A stretch of 64,000 nucleotides of DNA from Sphingosinithalassobacter tenebrarum. Its GTDB lineage: Bacteria; Pseudomonadota; Alphaproteobacteria; Sphingomonadales; Sphingomonadaceae. Each line of letters begins with the position of its first letter. Positions within the stretch are counted from its first letter, which is position 1. Position numbers and translations under genes: made by a program. The notes beneath the pieces were generated by a model. It searched no databases. It worked only from the letters and a program-made list of their open reading frames with translations, and was not told the DNA's origin. Below are positions 45,139 through 55,052 of this stretch, one piece after another. The DNA is taken from assembly GCF_011057975.1 (NCBI RefSeq), contig NZ_CP049109.1:558001-622000 (forward strand), written 5' to 3'.

Positions 45139-45383
45139 CCGACCTTGTCCAGATCGCCAGCATCCTCGCCGCCGCGCTCGCGGTATCGTTCGGCGCGATC
45201 GGCCCGGCGCTCGGCGAAGGGCGGGCGGTGGCTGCCGCGATGGACGCGATCGCGCGACAGCCCGAAATGGCGGGCACCATTTCGCGAACGCTGTTCGTCG
45301 GGCTGGCGATGATCGAGACGATGGCGATCTACTGCCTCGTCGTCGCGCTGCTCGTGCTGTTCGCCAATCCCTTCGTCCACTGA
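45135..45383 (+). CDS. atpE: N-ATPase Fo c subunit
   Basis: An 82-residue hairpin with two membrane helices joined by the ARQPE loop. The helix-2 carboxylate is Glu in LAMIETMAIY. In helix 1 the position of the Na+-ligand Gln32 of Ilyobacter is Glu (GPALGEGR). Thr follows the key Glu and Tyr is five residues on, as in Na+-binding c rings, but two other ligand positions (before and after) are Met. Coupling ion Na+ is plausible but not settled. Confidence 0.9.
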   Translation: MTDLVQIASILAAALAVSFGAIGPALGEGRAVAAAMDAIARQPEMAGTISRTLFVGLAMIETMAIYCLVVALLVLFANPFVH

Positions 45384-45401
45384 TCGGCGGAGCGAGCGGC
45401 G

Positions 45402-46133
45402 GTGCGGATAGACTGGTGGACGCTGGGACTGCAGGCGGTCAACGCGATCGTCCTGATCTGGCTGCTCGGCCATTTCCTGTTCCGTCCGGTCGCCGCGATC
45501 ATTGCCACGCGGCAACAGGCTGCGGCGAAGCTGCTCGCCGATGCCGATGCCGCGCGCGCGCAGGCGGAAAGCGAGCGTTCCGCTGCCGAGGCCCTACGCA
45601 AGGACGTTGCGTCGAAGCGCGAAGCAATGCTCGACGCGGCGACCGGCGAAGCGGCGAAGGCGCGCGAAGAATTCGTCGCCGCCGCGAAGGCGGAAGCCGA
45701 CACATTGAGACAGGCCGCCGCCGCCGAGCGGGAGAAGCATCGCGACGAGGCCGATCGCGAGAGCCGGCGACAGGCGGCGCGGCTCGCAGTCGCCATTGCG
45801 CGCCGGCTGCTCGATCGGCTGCCCGCCGCGATGCAGGTCTTGCCGTTTCTGCCGGGTCTGGGCGAGGCGATCGACGCGCTGCCCGAGGAAAGCCGCGCCG
45901 CGCTGGCAAGCGCCGACCTTATGGTGCGCGTGCCGCGTGCCCTGGACGAAAGTGAAACCGCGCAGCTCAACGACCTCGTCTCGGCGAAGCTCGCCACCGA
46001 TCGGACGCCGGCGGTGACCGTCGATCCCGCTGTCCTTGCCGGCGTCGAACTCGAAGGACCGCACGCCGTCGCGACCAACAGCCTGCGCGCCGATCTCGAC
46101 CGGATCGCCCGGGAGCTGAGCCATGACGGGTGA
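45402..46133 (+). CDS. atpF: N-ATPase Fo b subunit (long form)
   Basis: A 243-residue b subunit: one N-terminal membrane helix ([20 protein letters not shown]), then a long Ala/Glu/Arg-rich helical stalk to about residue 140. A C-terminal region of about 100 residues is longer than in standard b subunits. N-ATPase operons lack a delta gene, and the extra C-terminal part may take over its role. It starts at GTG 45402, and the end overlaps the alpha start. Confidence 0.85.
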   Translation: MRIDWWTLGLQAVNAIVLIWLLGHFLFRPVAAIIATRQQAAAKLLADADAARAQAESERSAAEALRKDVASKREAMLDAATGEAAKAREEFVAAAKAEADTLRQAAAAEREKHRDEADRESRRQAARLAVAIARRLLDRLPAAMQVLPFLPGLGEAIDALPEESRAALASADLMVRVPRALDESETAQLNDLVSAKLATDRTPAVTVDPAVLAGVELEGPHAVATNSLRADLDRIARELSHDG

Positions 46134-47637
46134 CCGCGCCGGCGAGTGGCTCGCACGCGAATCGGATCGCGTCGCGCGCGCCGCCGTCGGTCCGCGCGCG
46201 GAGGCGCTCGGGCGCGTCGAACACACTGCTGACACCATCGCCTTTGTCTCGGGCCTGCCCGATGCGCGGCTCGGCGAACTGCTGCGGTTTCCCGGCGATT
46301 GTTACGGCTTCGTGCTCAGCATGGAGGCCGACGGGCTCAACGCCGTGCTGCTCGACCGGGACAGTGCGATCGAGGCGGGCGCGCGGGTCCACGGCACCGG
46401 CGATGTGATCCGTGTGCCGGTGGGGCCCGGTCTGCTCGGCCGAGTCGTCGACCCGCTCGGGCGGCCACTCGACGGCGGCGAGGCAGTCGCGGCCGAGGAC
46501 CATCTGCAGATCGAACGCGAGGCGCCGCGTATCCTCGACCGCGATCTGGTCGATACGCCGCTCGAGACCGGGCTGCTGGTCGCCGACACGCTGTTCCCGA
46601 TCGGACGCGGCCAGCGGGAACTGATCATCGGCGATCGCGCGACGGGCAAGACCGCGCTCGCGCTCGATGCGATGGTCAACCAGCGTCATTCGGATGTGGT
46701 GTGCGTTTATGTCGCGATCGGACAGCGCGCGAGCGCAGTCGAGCGCGTCATCGAGGACATGCGCGCGCACGGCGCGTTCGATCGCGCCGTGTTCGTCGTC
46801 GCGGCCGCTGCCTCCGCGTCGGGGATGCAGTGGATCGCGCCGTTCGCGGGCTTTTCGATCGCCGAATATTTCCGCGACCGCGGGCGGGACGCGCTGATCG
46901 TTCTCGACGACCTGACCAAGCACGCCGCGACGCATCGCGAGATTTCGCTGCTGACCCGCGAGCCGCCGGGGCGCGAGGCCTATCCCGGCGACATCTTCTA
47001 TCTCCATGCGCGCATGCTCGAACGCGCCGCGCGCCTGTCGCCCGCGCTTGGCGGAGGCAGCCTGACCGCGTTGCCGATAGCCGAGACCGATGCGGGCAAT
47101 TTGTCGGCCTATATCCCGACCAATCTCATCTCGATCACCGACGGGCAGATCGTGCTCGACCGGCGGCTGTTCGCGGCGGGGCAGCGGCCCGCGGTCGATG
47201 TCGGGCTGAGCGTCAGCCGCGTCGGCGGCAAGGCGCAGAAGCCCGCGCTGCGCAAGGCCTCGGGCCGCATCCGGCTCGATTATGCGCAGTTTCAGGAACT
47301 CGAGATGTTCACGCGCTTCGGCGGGCTTTCCGACGAGCGCGTCAAGGCGCGGATCGTGCGCGGCGAGCGCATCCGTGCGCTGCTCACCCAGCAGCGCCTG
47401 TCGCCGCTGCGCATGGCCGATAGTGTCGCGCTGCTGACCGGACTTGCGGAAGGCCTGTTCGATGCAATTCCGCCCGAGGCCGTCGCCGCGCTGCGCGAGC
47501 GCCTTCCCAAGCGGCTCGACGCGCAGGCGAGCGCTGCGGTGCGCGCGATCGAAACGTCCGGCGAACTTGATGACGAAGCGCGTACGGCGCTGCGCGACGT
47601 CGTCCGCTCGCTGATCGCTTCGCCTGACGCGACATGA
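46123..47637 (+). CDS. atpA: N-ATPase F1 alpha subunit
   Basis: A 504-residue non-catalytic alpha subunit. [15 protein letters not shown] is the P-loop, and [14 protein letters not shown]...[13 protein letters not shown] supplies the arginine finger region. ATG 46123 overlaps the end of the b gene by 11 bases, and the stop overlaps the gamma ATG. The family-typical C-terminal helical domain is complete. Confidence 0.9.
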   Translation: MTGDRAGEWLARESDRVARAAVGPRAEALGRVEHTADTIAFVSGLPDARLGELLRFPGDCYGFVLSMEADGLNAVLLDRDSAIEAGARVHGTGDVIRVPVGPGLLGRVVDPLGRPLDGGEAVAAEDHLQIEREAPRILDRDLVDTPLETGLLVADTLFPIGRGQRELIIGDRATGKTALALDAMVNQRHSDVVCVYVAIGQRASAVERVIEDMRAHGAFDRAVFVVAAAASASGMQWIAPFAGFSIAEYFRDRGRDALIVLDDLTKHAATHREISLLTREPPGREAYPGDIFYLHARMLERAARLSPALGGGSLTALPIAETDAGNLSAYIPTNLISITDGQIVLDRRLFAAGQRPAVDVGLSVSRVGGKAQKPALRKASGRIRLDYAQFQELEMFTRFGGLSDERVKARIVRGERIRALLTQQRLSPLRMADSVALLTGLAEGLFDAIPPEAVAALRERLPKRLDAQASAAVRAIETSGELDDEARTALRDVVRSLIASPDAT

Positions 47638-48496
47638 CCGATCGCCTCGCCGCCATCGCCGAACGCATGGAGACCGTGCATCAGCTTGGCGCGGTGGTGA
47701 CCGCGATGCGCGGGATCGCCGCCGCGCGCAGGAACGAGGCTGACGCGCGGCTCGAAGCGGTGCGCGCCTATGCCGCTACGGTGGGCGATGCGATCGGCAC
47801 CGCGCTGGCGCTCGCCACGCCAATGGCCGCGCCGCCCGGGCAGGCATCCGAGGCGCGGCGAATCGTGATCCTGATCGGCGCCGAACAGGGTTTTGCCGGT
47901 CCCTTCGGCGATCGCGCGCTCGACGCCGGGCAAGCTGCGCTCGCCGAAGCGGGCGCAGTCGCCGAACTGATGCTGCTCGGCAGCCGCACGCGGATGCTGG
48001 CGGAGGCACGCGATCTCGACGCCGTCTGGTCGGATGCGATGCCGCTGCATGTTCGCGAAGCCGCCGCCACGGCGGGCCGCGTTGCCGAGGCGCTGTATGC
48101 GCGAGTCGCGGCGCACGGCACCGATCGCGTGACGCTGGTGCACGCCGTTCCCGAAAGCGGGCGGTTGCCGAATTTCGAGTGTCGACGCTGATCCCGTTCG
48201 ATTATGCGCGCTTCCCGGTGCGGCGAAGCGACGCGCCGCCGCTGACGACGCTCTCTCCTGATGTGTTGCTGCCGCAACTGGCCGAGGAATATGTCTTTGC
48301 GGAGCTTTGCGAGGCGGTCGTCCTGGCGTTCGCGGCGGAACAGGAAGCGCGACTGCGCGCGATGATGAGCGTGAGCGAACATGTGAAGCGCAGCAGCGAG
48401 GATCTGGCCGCGCAATATCGTCAGCGCCGTCAGGAAGCGATCACCGAGGAAGTGGTGGAGCTCGCCGCCGGTGTCGATCGGGAGACGGGCTCGTGA
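47634..48496 (+). pseudogene. atpG: N-ATPase gamma subunit split by a -1 frameshift
   Basis: Residues 1-182 of a gamma subunit are read from ATG 47634 to FE at about 48179, after which the frame hits TGA at 48189. The remaining 105 residues (STLIPFDYARF, LAEEYVFAELCEAVVLAFAAEQEARLRAMM, EAITEEVVELAAG) continue without loss in the -1 frame to 48496. The junction GAGTG would become GAGGTG with one added G, restoring a normal gamma of about 287 residues. Either a real recent mutation or a sequence error. If real, the enzyme cannot couple F1 to Fo. Confidence 0.85.
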
Positions 48497-48509
48497 CCTG
48501 CCGGTGGCG

Positions 48510-48719
48510 CTAGCGGGCCAGTTTGGTGCACTTCACTTCGCTGGCGCGCGCCTTCCAGTGTTCGATCCGCTCAAGCCGCTCGAACTCGGCAATCGCCTTG
48601 GCGATCGCCGCTTCCTCACCGCCTTCGGTGGTGATCAGGATTTCGCGCTGGCAGACATGATGGTCATGCCCTGTGGAATCGCACAGTTCGTTGTAGAAGC
48701 CGACACGATAATTCGTCAT
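48510..48719 (-). CDS. Small conserved-looking hypothetical protein
   Basis: A 69-residue protein starting at ATG 48719 with an excellent AGGAGGG ribosome binding site seven bases upstream. The N-terminal half contains Cys and several His residues (ELCDSTGHDHHVCQRE), and the C-terminal half is a charged helix. No known domain recognised. It lies in antisense orientation between the N-ATPase and glgX genes. Confidence 0.7.
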   Translation of the reverse strand: MTNYRVGFYNELCDSTGHDHHVCQREILITTEGGEEAAIAKAIAEFERLERIEHWKARASEVKCTKLAR

Positions 48720-48856
48720 GTGGACCCTCCTGGCCTATTGGGGGTTCCGTATCCAAGATACGCTTCGTCGCCGGGATTTCTGTACGTAACTTTCCGGGTG
48801 CACCCTGCGCGGCGTTGCTTCCAGAGAGCAAATCGCAAGCATTTTCGGAGCATCCC

Positions 48857-50854
48857 GTGACCGATAGCCCATCAACCGGGAATTTCTTGCTCCTCGCGCC
48901 CGGCCTTCCGCTGCCCCTGGGTATGACCGCGAACGAGCGGGGCCATAATTTCGCGATTTTCAGCCGCCATGCAACCGCGATGTGGCTGTTGCTGTTCCGC
49001 CCGGGCGAATCGGAACCCTGCGCCGAATTCCCGCTCGACCCGCTGACGCATCGTACCGGCGAGATATGGCATGCGGAAGTCACCGGGGCCGGTGCCGATT
49101 TCGACTATGCGGTGCGTGCCAACGGCCCCGCGCGGCCCGATCTCGGCCATCGCTTCGATGCCTCGCGCGTGCTGCTCGATCCCTATGCCTGCGATGTCCG
49201 TGAACAGCCGGACCGGAGCTTTCGCGCGCGGATGGGGACGCCGGAATTCGACTGGGGCGACGATCGCCGGCCGCATCACGGCTGGAGCGAGACCGTGATC
49301 TACGAGGCGCATGTTCGCGGGCTCACCTGGCACGAGTCGGCGGGGGTCGCGCATCCCGGCCGCTATCTTGGCCTGATCGAGAAAATCCCGCATCTCCAGT
49401 CGCTGGGTATCACCGCGGTCGAGCTGCTGCCGGTTCAGGCCTTTCCCTGCGCTGCGCCTGCTTCGCCCGTCGACGGCCATGCGCGGGCCAACTACTGGGG
49501 CTATGATCCGGTCTGCTTCATGGCGCCGCATCCCGGCTATGCCGATGTCGATCCGACGATCGAGCTCAAGACGCTGATCCGAGCGCTGCACAAGGCGGGA
49601 ATCGAAGTGATTCTGGACGTCGTGTTCAATCACACCGCCGAAGGCGGCGCTGCGGGGCCGACACTGAGCCTCAAGGGGCTCGACAATGCCACATACTACA
49701 TGATCGAGCCCGAAACCGGCGAATATCACGACTTCACCGGTTGCGGCAACACGGTGGATTGCAGCCGCCCCGTGGTTCATGCGCTGATCATCGCCGCGCT
49801 GCGCCACTGGGTGGTCGACTATCATGTCGACGGCTTCCGCTTCGATCTGGCGACCGTGCTCGGCCGCGATTCGGACGGCACGCTGCTGCCGCGTCCGCCC
49901 TTGCTCGAGGAAATCGCCGAGGACCCGATTTTGGGTGGCGTCAAGCTGATCGCCGAGGCCTGGGACGCGGGCGGCGCGGAGGAGGTCGGGCGGTTCCCCG
50001 GCGTGCGCTGGGCCGAATGGAACAGCTATTTCCGCGACGATGTCCGCCGGTTCTGGCGCGGCGATCCGGGCATGACGGGTGCGTTCGCGACGCGATTGTG
50101 CGGCAGTCAGGATCTATTCGGCGACGGCGGCAAAACGCCGGTGAACAGCATCAACCTGGTCACGTCGCACGACGGCTTCACGCTCGCAGACCTCGTTTCC
50201 TACGGCCACCGCCACAACGAAGCGAACGGCGACGCCAATCGCGACGGTCCCGCGCAGAGCCACAGCGACAATAACGGTGTCGAGGGGCCGAGCGACGATC
50301 CCGAAATCGTCGCGATGCGCGACCGGCAGATCCGCAATTTCCTGCTGACGCTGATGGTCTCGCGCGGGGTGCCGATGCTGCTCGCCGGGGACGAATGCAA
50401 GCGGACGCAGCGCGGCAACAGCAATGCCTGGTGCCAGGATAATGACGTCAGCTGGTTCGACTGGCGGTTGGTGGCGGATAATGCGGAACTGGTCGCTTTC
50501 GTCCGGCGGCTGATCGCGTTTCGCCGCGCGCACCCGGTGCTGAGCGCCGAGCGTTTCTATACGGCGGAGGATATCACCTGGCTGGGTGCGGACGGCGGCG
50601 AGCCGCAATGGCAGGGCGCGGACAATCTGATCGGATGCGTGATCGAACCGCGATGCGCCGACGGTGCCGACCGGCTGGCGATGTTCTTCAACGCGAGCGA
50701 GGAGACGCGGCGCTTCCTGCTCGCCGGAGGGCCGTGGTACGTCGTGTTCGATACATCGGGCGCGATGCCGGCGGGGCGTCGTGTCGCATCGGAAAATATC
50801 GCCTTGCCCGCGCGTTGCTCGCTGGTGTTGCGTATCACGCCCTGGAAGGAATGA
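48857..50854 (+). CDS. glgX: Glycogen debranching enzyme GlgX
   Basis: A 665-residue GH13 debranching enzyme (isoamylase type) that hydrolyses alpha-1,6 branches of phosphorylase-trimmed glycogen. An N-terminal CBM48-like domain (PLPLGMTANERGHNFAIFSRHA) precedes the barrel. Catalytic residues are Asp330 (GFRFDLA) and Glu367 (IAEAWDAGG), with TSHDGFTLADLVSY. It starts at GTG 48857, with GGAG six bases upstream; the longer frame to 48815 lacks a site. It is followed after three bases by the phosphorylase. Confidence 0.9.
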   Translation: MTDSPSTGNFLLLAPGLPLPLGMTANERGHNFAIFSRHATAMWLLLFRPGESEPCAEFPLDPLTHRTGEIWHAEVTGAGADFDYAVRANGPARPDLGHRFDASRVLLDPYACDVREQPDRSFRARMGTPEFDWGDDRRPHHGWSETVIYEAHVRGLTWHESAGVAHPGRYLGLIEKIPHLQSLGITAVELLPVQAFPCAAPASPVDGHARANYWGYDPVCFMAPHPGYADVDPTIELKTLIRALHKAGIEVILDVVFNHTAEGGAAGPTLSLKGLDNATYYMIEPETGEYHDFTGCGNTVDCSRPVVHALIIAALRHWVVDYHVDGFRFDLATVLGRDSDGTLLPRPPLLEEIAEDPILGGVKLIAEAWDAGGAEEVGRFPGVRWAEWNSYFRDDVRRFWRGDPGMTGAFATRLCGSQDLFGDGGKTPVNSINLVTSHDGFTLADLVSYGHRHNEANGDANRDGPAQSHSDNNGVEGPSDDPEIVAMRDRQIRNFLLTLMVSRGVPMLLAGDECKRTQRGNSNAWCQDNDVSWFDWRLVADNAELVAFVRRLIAFRRAHPVLSAERFYTAEDITWLGADGGEPQWQGADNLIGCVIEPRCADGADRLAMFFNASEETRRFLLAGGPWYVVFDTSGAMPAGRRVASENIALPARCSLVLRITPWKE

Positions 50855-50857
50855 GAC

Positions 50858-52528
50858 TTGGCCGATCTGTCCGTCGCGCTCAAAGGCGCCTCGACTGCGT
50901 TCGTCACGATGGAAATCGCAATCGCGCCGGAGATGCGCTGCTATAGCGGCGGGCTGGGTGTACTTGCGGGGGATTATCTGCGCGCGGCAGCCGATCTGGC
51001 GCTGCCGATGGTGTTCGTCACGCTCGCCAATCGGGAGGGCTATGTCCTTCAGGAAATCGATGCGCAGGGCAATCAGATCGATCGTCCGCATCCCTGGGAG
51101 CCGGGGGACCATGCGGTGCCGCTCGATACAGTGGTTACGGTGCCGGTCGCGGGGCGCGACGTTGCGGTGCGCGCCTGGATGCATGTCAGCGAAGGCGTGA
51201 CCGGCGCCAGGGTCGCGACGTTGCTGCTCGACACCGATCTGCCGCAGAACAGCGCCGAGGACCGCGCGCTGACCGGTCGGCTATATGGCGGCGACGCGCG
51301 CTATCGGCTGCGGCAGGAGGCCGTGCTCGGCATCGGCGCGGCGCGGCTGCTGAGCGCGATCGGGCTCGCGATCGGGCATTGGCACCTCAACGAAGGCCAT
51401 GCCGCGCTGCTGCCGCTCGAACTGGTGCGCGCCGGATCGGATATCGACACGGTGCGCCGCGCCTGCGTCTTCACCACGCACACGCCCGTCGCGGCGGGGC
51501 GCGACAGGTTCGCGTTCGGGCTGATGGAAGCGGAGTTGCCGCGCGACTATCGCGCCGCTTATGATCGCGTGCTGCCGGATGCCGAGGATCTCGACATGAC
51601 GCTGCTCGCGATGCGGCTTTCGGGCTATGCCAATGCCGTGTCGAAGCGGCATCGCGACGTCGCCAGCGATCTCTATCCGGGCGAGGACATCGCCTATGTC
51701 ACCAACGGCGTCCATCCCGGCTATTGGGCGGCGCCGGCGATGCAGGCGCTGTTCGATGCACAGGCCTCCGGCTGGCGCGAGGACAGCGACGCGCTCGCCG
51801 CGATCGCCATGACCGATCCCGCGCGTGTCGCGCAGGCGCACGAGGCCGCGCGCGCGAATCTGATCGAAAGCGTCCGCACGCGCACCGGGCGGCAGCTTGA
51901 TCCGCAGCGGCCGATCCTCTGCTATGCGCGCCGCATGACCGGATACAAGCGGCCGACGCTGATGTTCGAGGACCTCGATCGGCTGCGAACGATCGCGCGG
52001 CGCCATCCCTTCACGCTGCTGATCGCGGGCAAGGCGCATCCGAATGACGGCGGCGGCAAGGACGCGATCCGCGCCATTCACGATTTCGCGCGGCAATGCG
52101 ACGACATGCCGTCGGTAGTGTTCCTGCCCGGATATGGGCTCGAACTCGCGCATCTGCTCGTCGGCGGGGCGGATGTCTGGCTCAACCTGCCGGTGCCGCC
52201 GCTCGAAGCCTCCGGGACCAGCGGGATGAAGGCGGCGATCAACGGCGGCCTTAACCTCAGTACCCCCGACGGCTGGTGGCTGGAGGGCGTGCGCGAAGGC
52301 GCGAACGGCTGGACGATCGGCGATGGCGATACCGATCCCGATCGCCACGGCGCGCTGCTGCTCGACATGCTTGCAAAAACGGTGCTGCCCGCCTGGTATG
52401 AGGATCGCGAAGGCTGGAACGGCATGATGCGCGATGCAATCGCGACGATCGGCCCCGCCTTCAGCGCGCAACGGGCGATGCGCGAATATGCGCGCGACGC
52501 CTATCGCTTCGACGGTCTGCGCGGCTAG
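50858..52528 (+). CDS. glgP: Alpha-glucan phosphorylase (short GT35 type)
   Basis: A 556-residue GT35 phosphorylase releasing glucose 1-phosphate from glucan ends. It is of the short type, well below the 800 or more residues of E. coli GlgP. The pyridoxal-phosphate lysine is Lys458 in EASGTSGMKAAING, and RMTGYKRPTL is the phosphate-site segment. It starts at TTG 50858, with AAGGA eight bases upstream and the glgX stop just before. Probably an operon with glgX. Confidence 0.88.
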   Translation: MADLSVALKGASTAFVTMEIAIAPEMRCYSGGLGVLAGDYLRAAADLALPMVFVTLANREGYVLQEIDAQGNQIDRPHPWEPGDHAVPLDTVVTVPVAGRDVAVRAWMHVSEGVTGARVATLLLDTDLPQNSAEDRALTGRLYGGDARYRLRQEAVLGIGAARLLSAIGLAIGHWHLNEGHAALLPLELVRAGSDIDTVRRACVFTTHTPVAAGRDRFAFGLMEAELPRDYRAAYDRVLPDAEDLDMTLLAMRLSGYANAVSKRHRDVASDLYPGEDIAYVTNGVHPGYWAAPAMQALFDAQASGWREDSDALAAIAMTDPARVAQAHEAARANLIESVRTRTGRQLDPQRPILCYARRMTGYKRPTLMFEDLDRLRTIARRHPFTLLIAGKAHPNDGGGKDAIRAIHDFARQCDDMPSVVFLPGYGLELAHLLVGGADVWLNLPVPPLEASGTSGMKAAINGGLNLSTPDGWWLEGVREGANGWTIGDGDTDPDRHGALLLDMLAKTVLPAWYEDREGWNGMMRDAIATIGPAFSAQRAMREYARDAYRFDGLRG

Positions 52529-52555
52529 ACACGCCCCTGACAGCGGGGGAAAGCA

Positions 52556-53548
52556 ATGATCATCTGGCTCGCATTTCTCGCCTGCGCCGCGGTCATCATG
52601 ATGGCCGGGCCGGTGCTGACGCGGCAGGCCGACGCGATCGCCAATGCCAGCGGGCTTTCGCGTTCCTGGGTCGGGCTGATCCTGCTCGCCACCGCCACCT
52701 CGCTTCCCGAATTGCTGACCGGCCTGAGTTCGGTGACGCTCGCCGATGCGCCCAACATCGCGGTGGGCGATGTGCTGGGGAGCTGCATCTTCAACCTGCT
52801 GCTGATCGCGGTGCTCGACCTGTTGAGCCGCGACCAGTCGCTGTTCGGCACGATTGATCGCAGCCATATCCTCACCGCGACGCTCGGGCTCATCCTGATC
52901 GGAACGGTTGGCGCGCTGCTGATCGTCGCGCGGGGCGCGCTCGATTTCCGCATCGCCCATGTCAGCATCTATTCGCCCTTTCTGGTGATCCTCTATTTCG
53001 TCGCGGTGCGCGCTTCCTTCCGGCATCAGGGGCACGCTGGCGGCGTGGTGTCGGAACCGCAGCCTGACGCGCGGCTGGGACCTGCGATCCTGCGCTATGC
53101 GGGCGCGGCGCTGGTGATCTGTCTCGCCGGCGCGCTACTGCCGTTCATCGGCGTCGCGCTCGCCGAGGCGATGGGTTGGAAGACCAGCTTCGTCGGAACC
53201 CTGTTCGTCGCCGCCGCCACGTCGCTTCCCGAACTGGTGGTGATGCTCGCCGCGCTGCGGCTGCGCGCGGTCGACATGGCAACCGCCAATCTGCTGGGCA
53301 GCAACCTGTTCGACGTGCTGATCCTCGCCATCGACGATTTTGCCTATACCAGGGGGGCGCTGCTCGCCGATGCTTCGCCGGCGCATGCCGGATCGGCCTT
53401 CGCCGCGACGATCATGTCGGGGATCGTCATCATCGGCATCCTCGATCAGCCGCGCGCGCGCTTCTTCGGCGTCATCGGCTGGATCAGCATCCTGCTCGTC
53501 GCCGTTTATGTGCTGAGCGCCTATTCGATCTTCCTGCTCGGGCAATAG
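52556..53548 (+). CDS. CaCA-family sodium/calcium exchanger-like antiporter
   Basis: A 330-residue membrane protein with about ten helices and the two inverted alpha repeats of the CaCA family. Alpha-1 reads ATATSLPELLTG and GDVLGSCIFN; alpha-2 reads AAATSLPELVVM and NLLGSNLFD. It exchanges Ca2+ or a related cation for Na+ or H+. It is close downstream of glgP (27 bases) and may share its transcript. Its location next to an N-ATPase hints at a link to Na+ cycling, which is speculative. Confidence 0.88.
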   Translation: MIIWLAFLACAAVIMMAGPVLTRQADAIANASGLSRSWVGLILLATATSLPELLTGLSSVTLADAPNIAVGDVLGSCIFNLLLIAVLDLLSRDQSLFGTIDRSHILTATLGLILIGTVGALLIVARGALDFRIAHVSIYSPFLVILYFVAVRASFRHQGHAGGVVSEPQPDARLGPAILRYAGAALVICLAGALLPFIGVALAEAMGWKTSFVGTLFVAAATSLPELVVMLAALRLRAVDMATANLLGSNLFDVLILAIDDFAYTRGALLADASPAHAGSAFAATIMSGIVIIGILDQPRARFFGVIGWISILLVAVYVLSAYSIFLLGQ

Positions 53549-53625
53549 CTCGCCCGCGATGCGGATAATCCCGTAACGACGCGGCTTCATTCCGCCTGCA
53601 ATATGATCGGCGAAAGGGGTATGCC

Positions 53626-53808
53626 ATGCATCGCAACGAAATTCGCTATCTCGTCCGTCGCGCGCTCGATCATCGCCAGGCGGCGCGTGCCGCTCTCATG
53701 CCTGAGGTGCAGTCGGTGCATCGTAGTTTCGTGAAGTCCTATCTCGGCGCGGCGACGTCGGTTCGCCGGTCGGCGCGCGACCTCGCGCTTCACGGGACGA
53801 TGGGCTGA
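53626..53808 (+). CDS. Small basic hypothetical protein
   Basis: A 60-residue basic protein rich in Arg, Ala and His from ATG 53626, with AAAGGGG a few bases upstream. Its 3' end overlaps the end of the convergent dehydrogenase gene by 19 bases. No domain recognised. The ribosome binding site is the main support. Confidence 0.5.
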   Translation: MHRNEIRYLVRRALDHRQAARAALMPEVQSVHRSFVKSYLGAATSVRRSARDLALHGTMG

Positions 53809-54824
53809 ACCGGGCAGCCCATATGGCTGGCGCTCGATACGCGGTTGACCAGCGGTTCGCCGGCTTCCACCGCGGCGAGATTGCCGAGCGTCGTGTCGCA
53901 AATCGCGGTCAGCGCTTCCTCGGTCAGGAACGCCTGATGGCCGGTGATCAGGACGTTGGGGAAAGTGAGCAGCCGCTGGAACACATCGTCCTGGACGATT
54001 TCATCGGACAGGTCGGCGAAGAACAGATCGGCCTCCTGTTCATAAACGTCGAGCGCGATGCCGCCGATATCGCCGCGTTTCAGCCCCTCGATCACCGCGC
54101 TCGTGTCGATCAGCGCGCCGCGACTGGTGTTGACGATCACCAGCCCCTTGCGCGCCCGGGCGATCACCTCCCGGTCGATCAGATGGCGCGTGTCGGGGGT
54201 GAGCGGGCAATGGAGCGAGATGATGTCGCTCTCCGTCAGCAATTGCGCGCGCGGGACATAGCGTACGCCGATCGCCTTGAGATTTTCGTCCTCATAGGGG
54301 TCGCTCGCCAGCACCTCGCAGCCGAAGCCCAGCCGCAGCGCGCGGGCAACGAGCGCCCCGATCCGGCCGGTTCCGACGACCCCGGCGACGCGGCCATGAA
54401 CGTTGCGCCCGATCAGTCCGTCGAGCGCGAAGTTGTTCTCACGCACGCGCGCCCAGGCGCGATGGATCTTGCGATCGAGCGCGAGCAGCAGCCCGATGGT
54501 GAATTCGGCGACCGCCTCGGGCGAATAGGCCGGAACGCGGACCACCGCGATCTCCAGCGCCTCGGCGGCGGGCAGATCGACATTGTTGAACCCCGCGCAG
54601 CGCAGCGCCACCGTGCGCACGCCGAGCCGATCGAGCGCGGCGAGCACATCGGCATCGACGCAATCGTTCACGAAGACGCACACCGCGTCGGCGCCGTCGG
54701 CAAGCTGCGCCGTTGCCGTGTCGAGCCGCGCGTCGAAGAAAATGAGGTCGTGCCCGAAGCGGCGGTTCGACGCTTCGAGGAAGCGGCGATCATAGCCCTT
54801 GGCACTGAAAACGGCGACGCGCAT
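53790..54824 (-). CDS. ldhA: D-lactate dehydrogenase-like 2-hydroxyacid dehydrogenase
   Basis: A 344-residue D-2-hydroxyacid dehydrogenase. VAGVVGTGRIGALVAR binds NAD. The catalytic Arg lies in NTSRGALID, with a downstream Glu in DVYEQE and the catalytic His in ITGHQAFLTEEAL. Overall sequence style fits fermentative LdhA, reducing pyruvate to D-lactate. ATG 54824 has AGGGAG six bases upstream. With PEP synthase, N-ATPase and glucan phosphorylase nearby, this suggests a low-oxygen carbon and energy role. Confidence 0.85.
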   Translation of the reverse strand: MRVAVFSAKGYDRRFLEASNRRFGHDLIFFDARLDTATAQLADGADAVCVFVNDCVDADVLAALDRLGVRTVALRCAGFNNVDLPAAEALEIAVVRVPAYSPEAVAEFTIGLLLALDRKIHRAWARVRENNFALDGLIGRNVHGRVAGVVGTGRIGALVARALRLGFGCEVLASDPYEDENLKAIGVRYVPRAQLLTESDIISLHCPLTPDTRHLIDREVIARARKGLVIVNTSRGALIDTSAVIEGLKRGDIGGIALDVYEQEADLFFADLSDEIVQDDVFQRLLTFPNVLITGHQAFLTEEALTAICDTTLGNLAAVEAGEPLVNRVSSASHMGCPVQPIVP

Positions 54825-55052
54825 GGGAATCTCCCTGCCGGGTTTGCGCATATTCTATCGTGGATCGGGGCGCCCTGTGAACCGGGGGCACGCGGTCTTC
54901 ACATTCGCGGCGAATTGCGGGAAAACCGCGTCGGACTTAACCTTTGTCCCAAGCGAACGATGCTAGGGGACATATTCGGCGCCTGAACCATTTCATCACT
55001 GTGCAACAGCCGCGGCGGCGCTGTCGGGCGCCGGAAGGAAAGGGGAAGCAAC

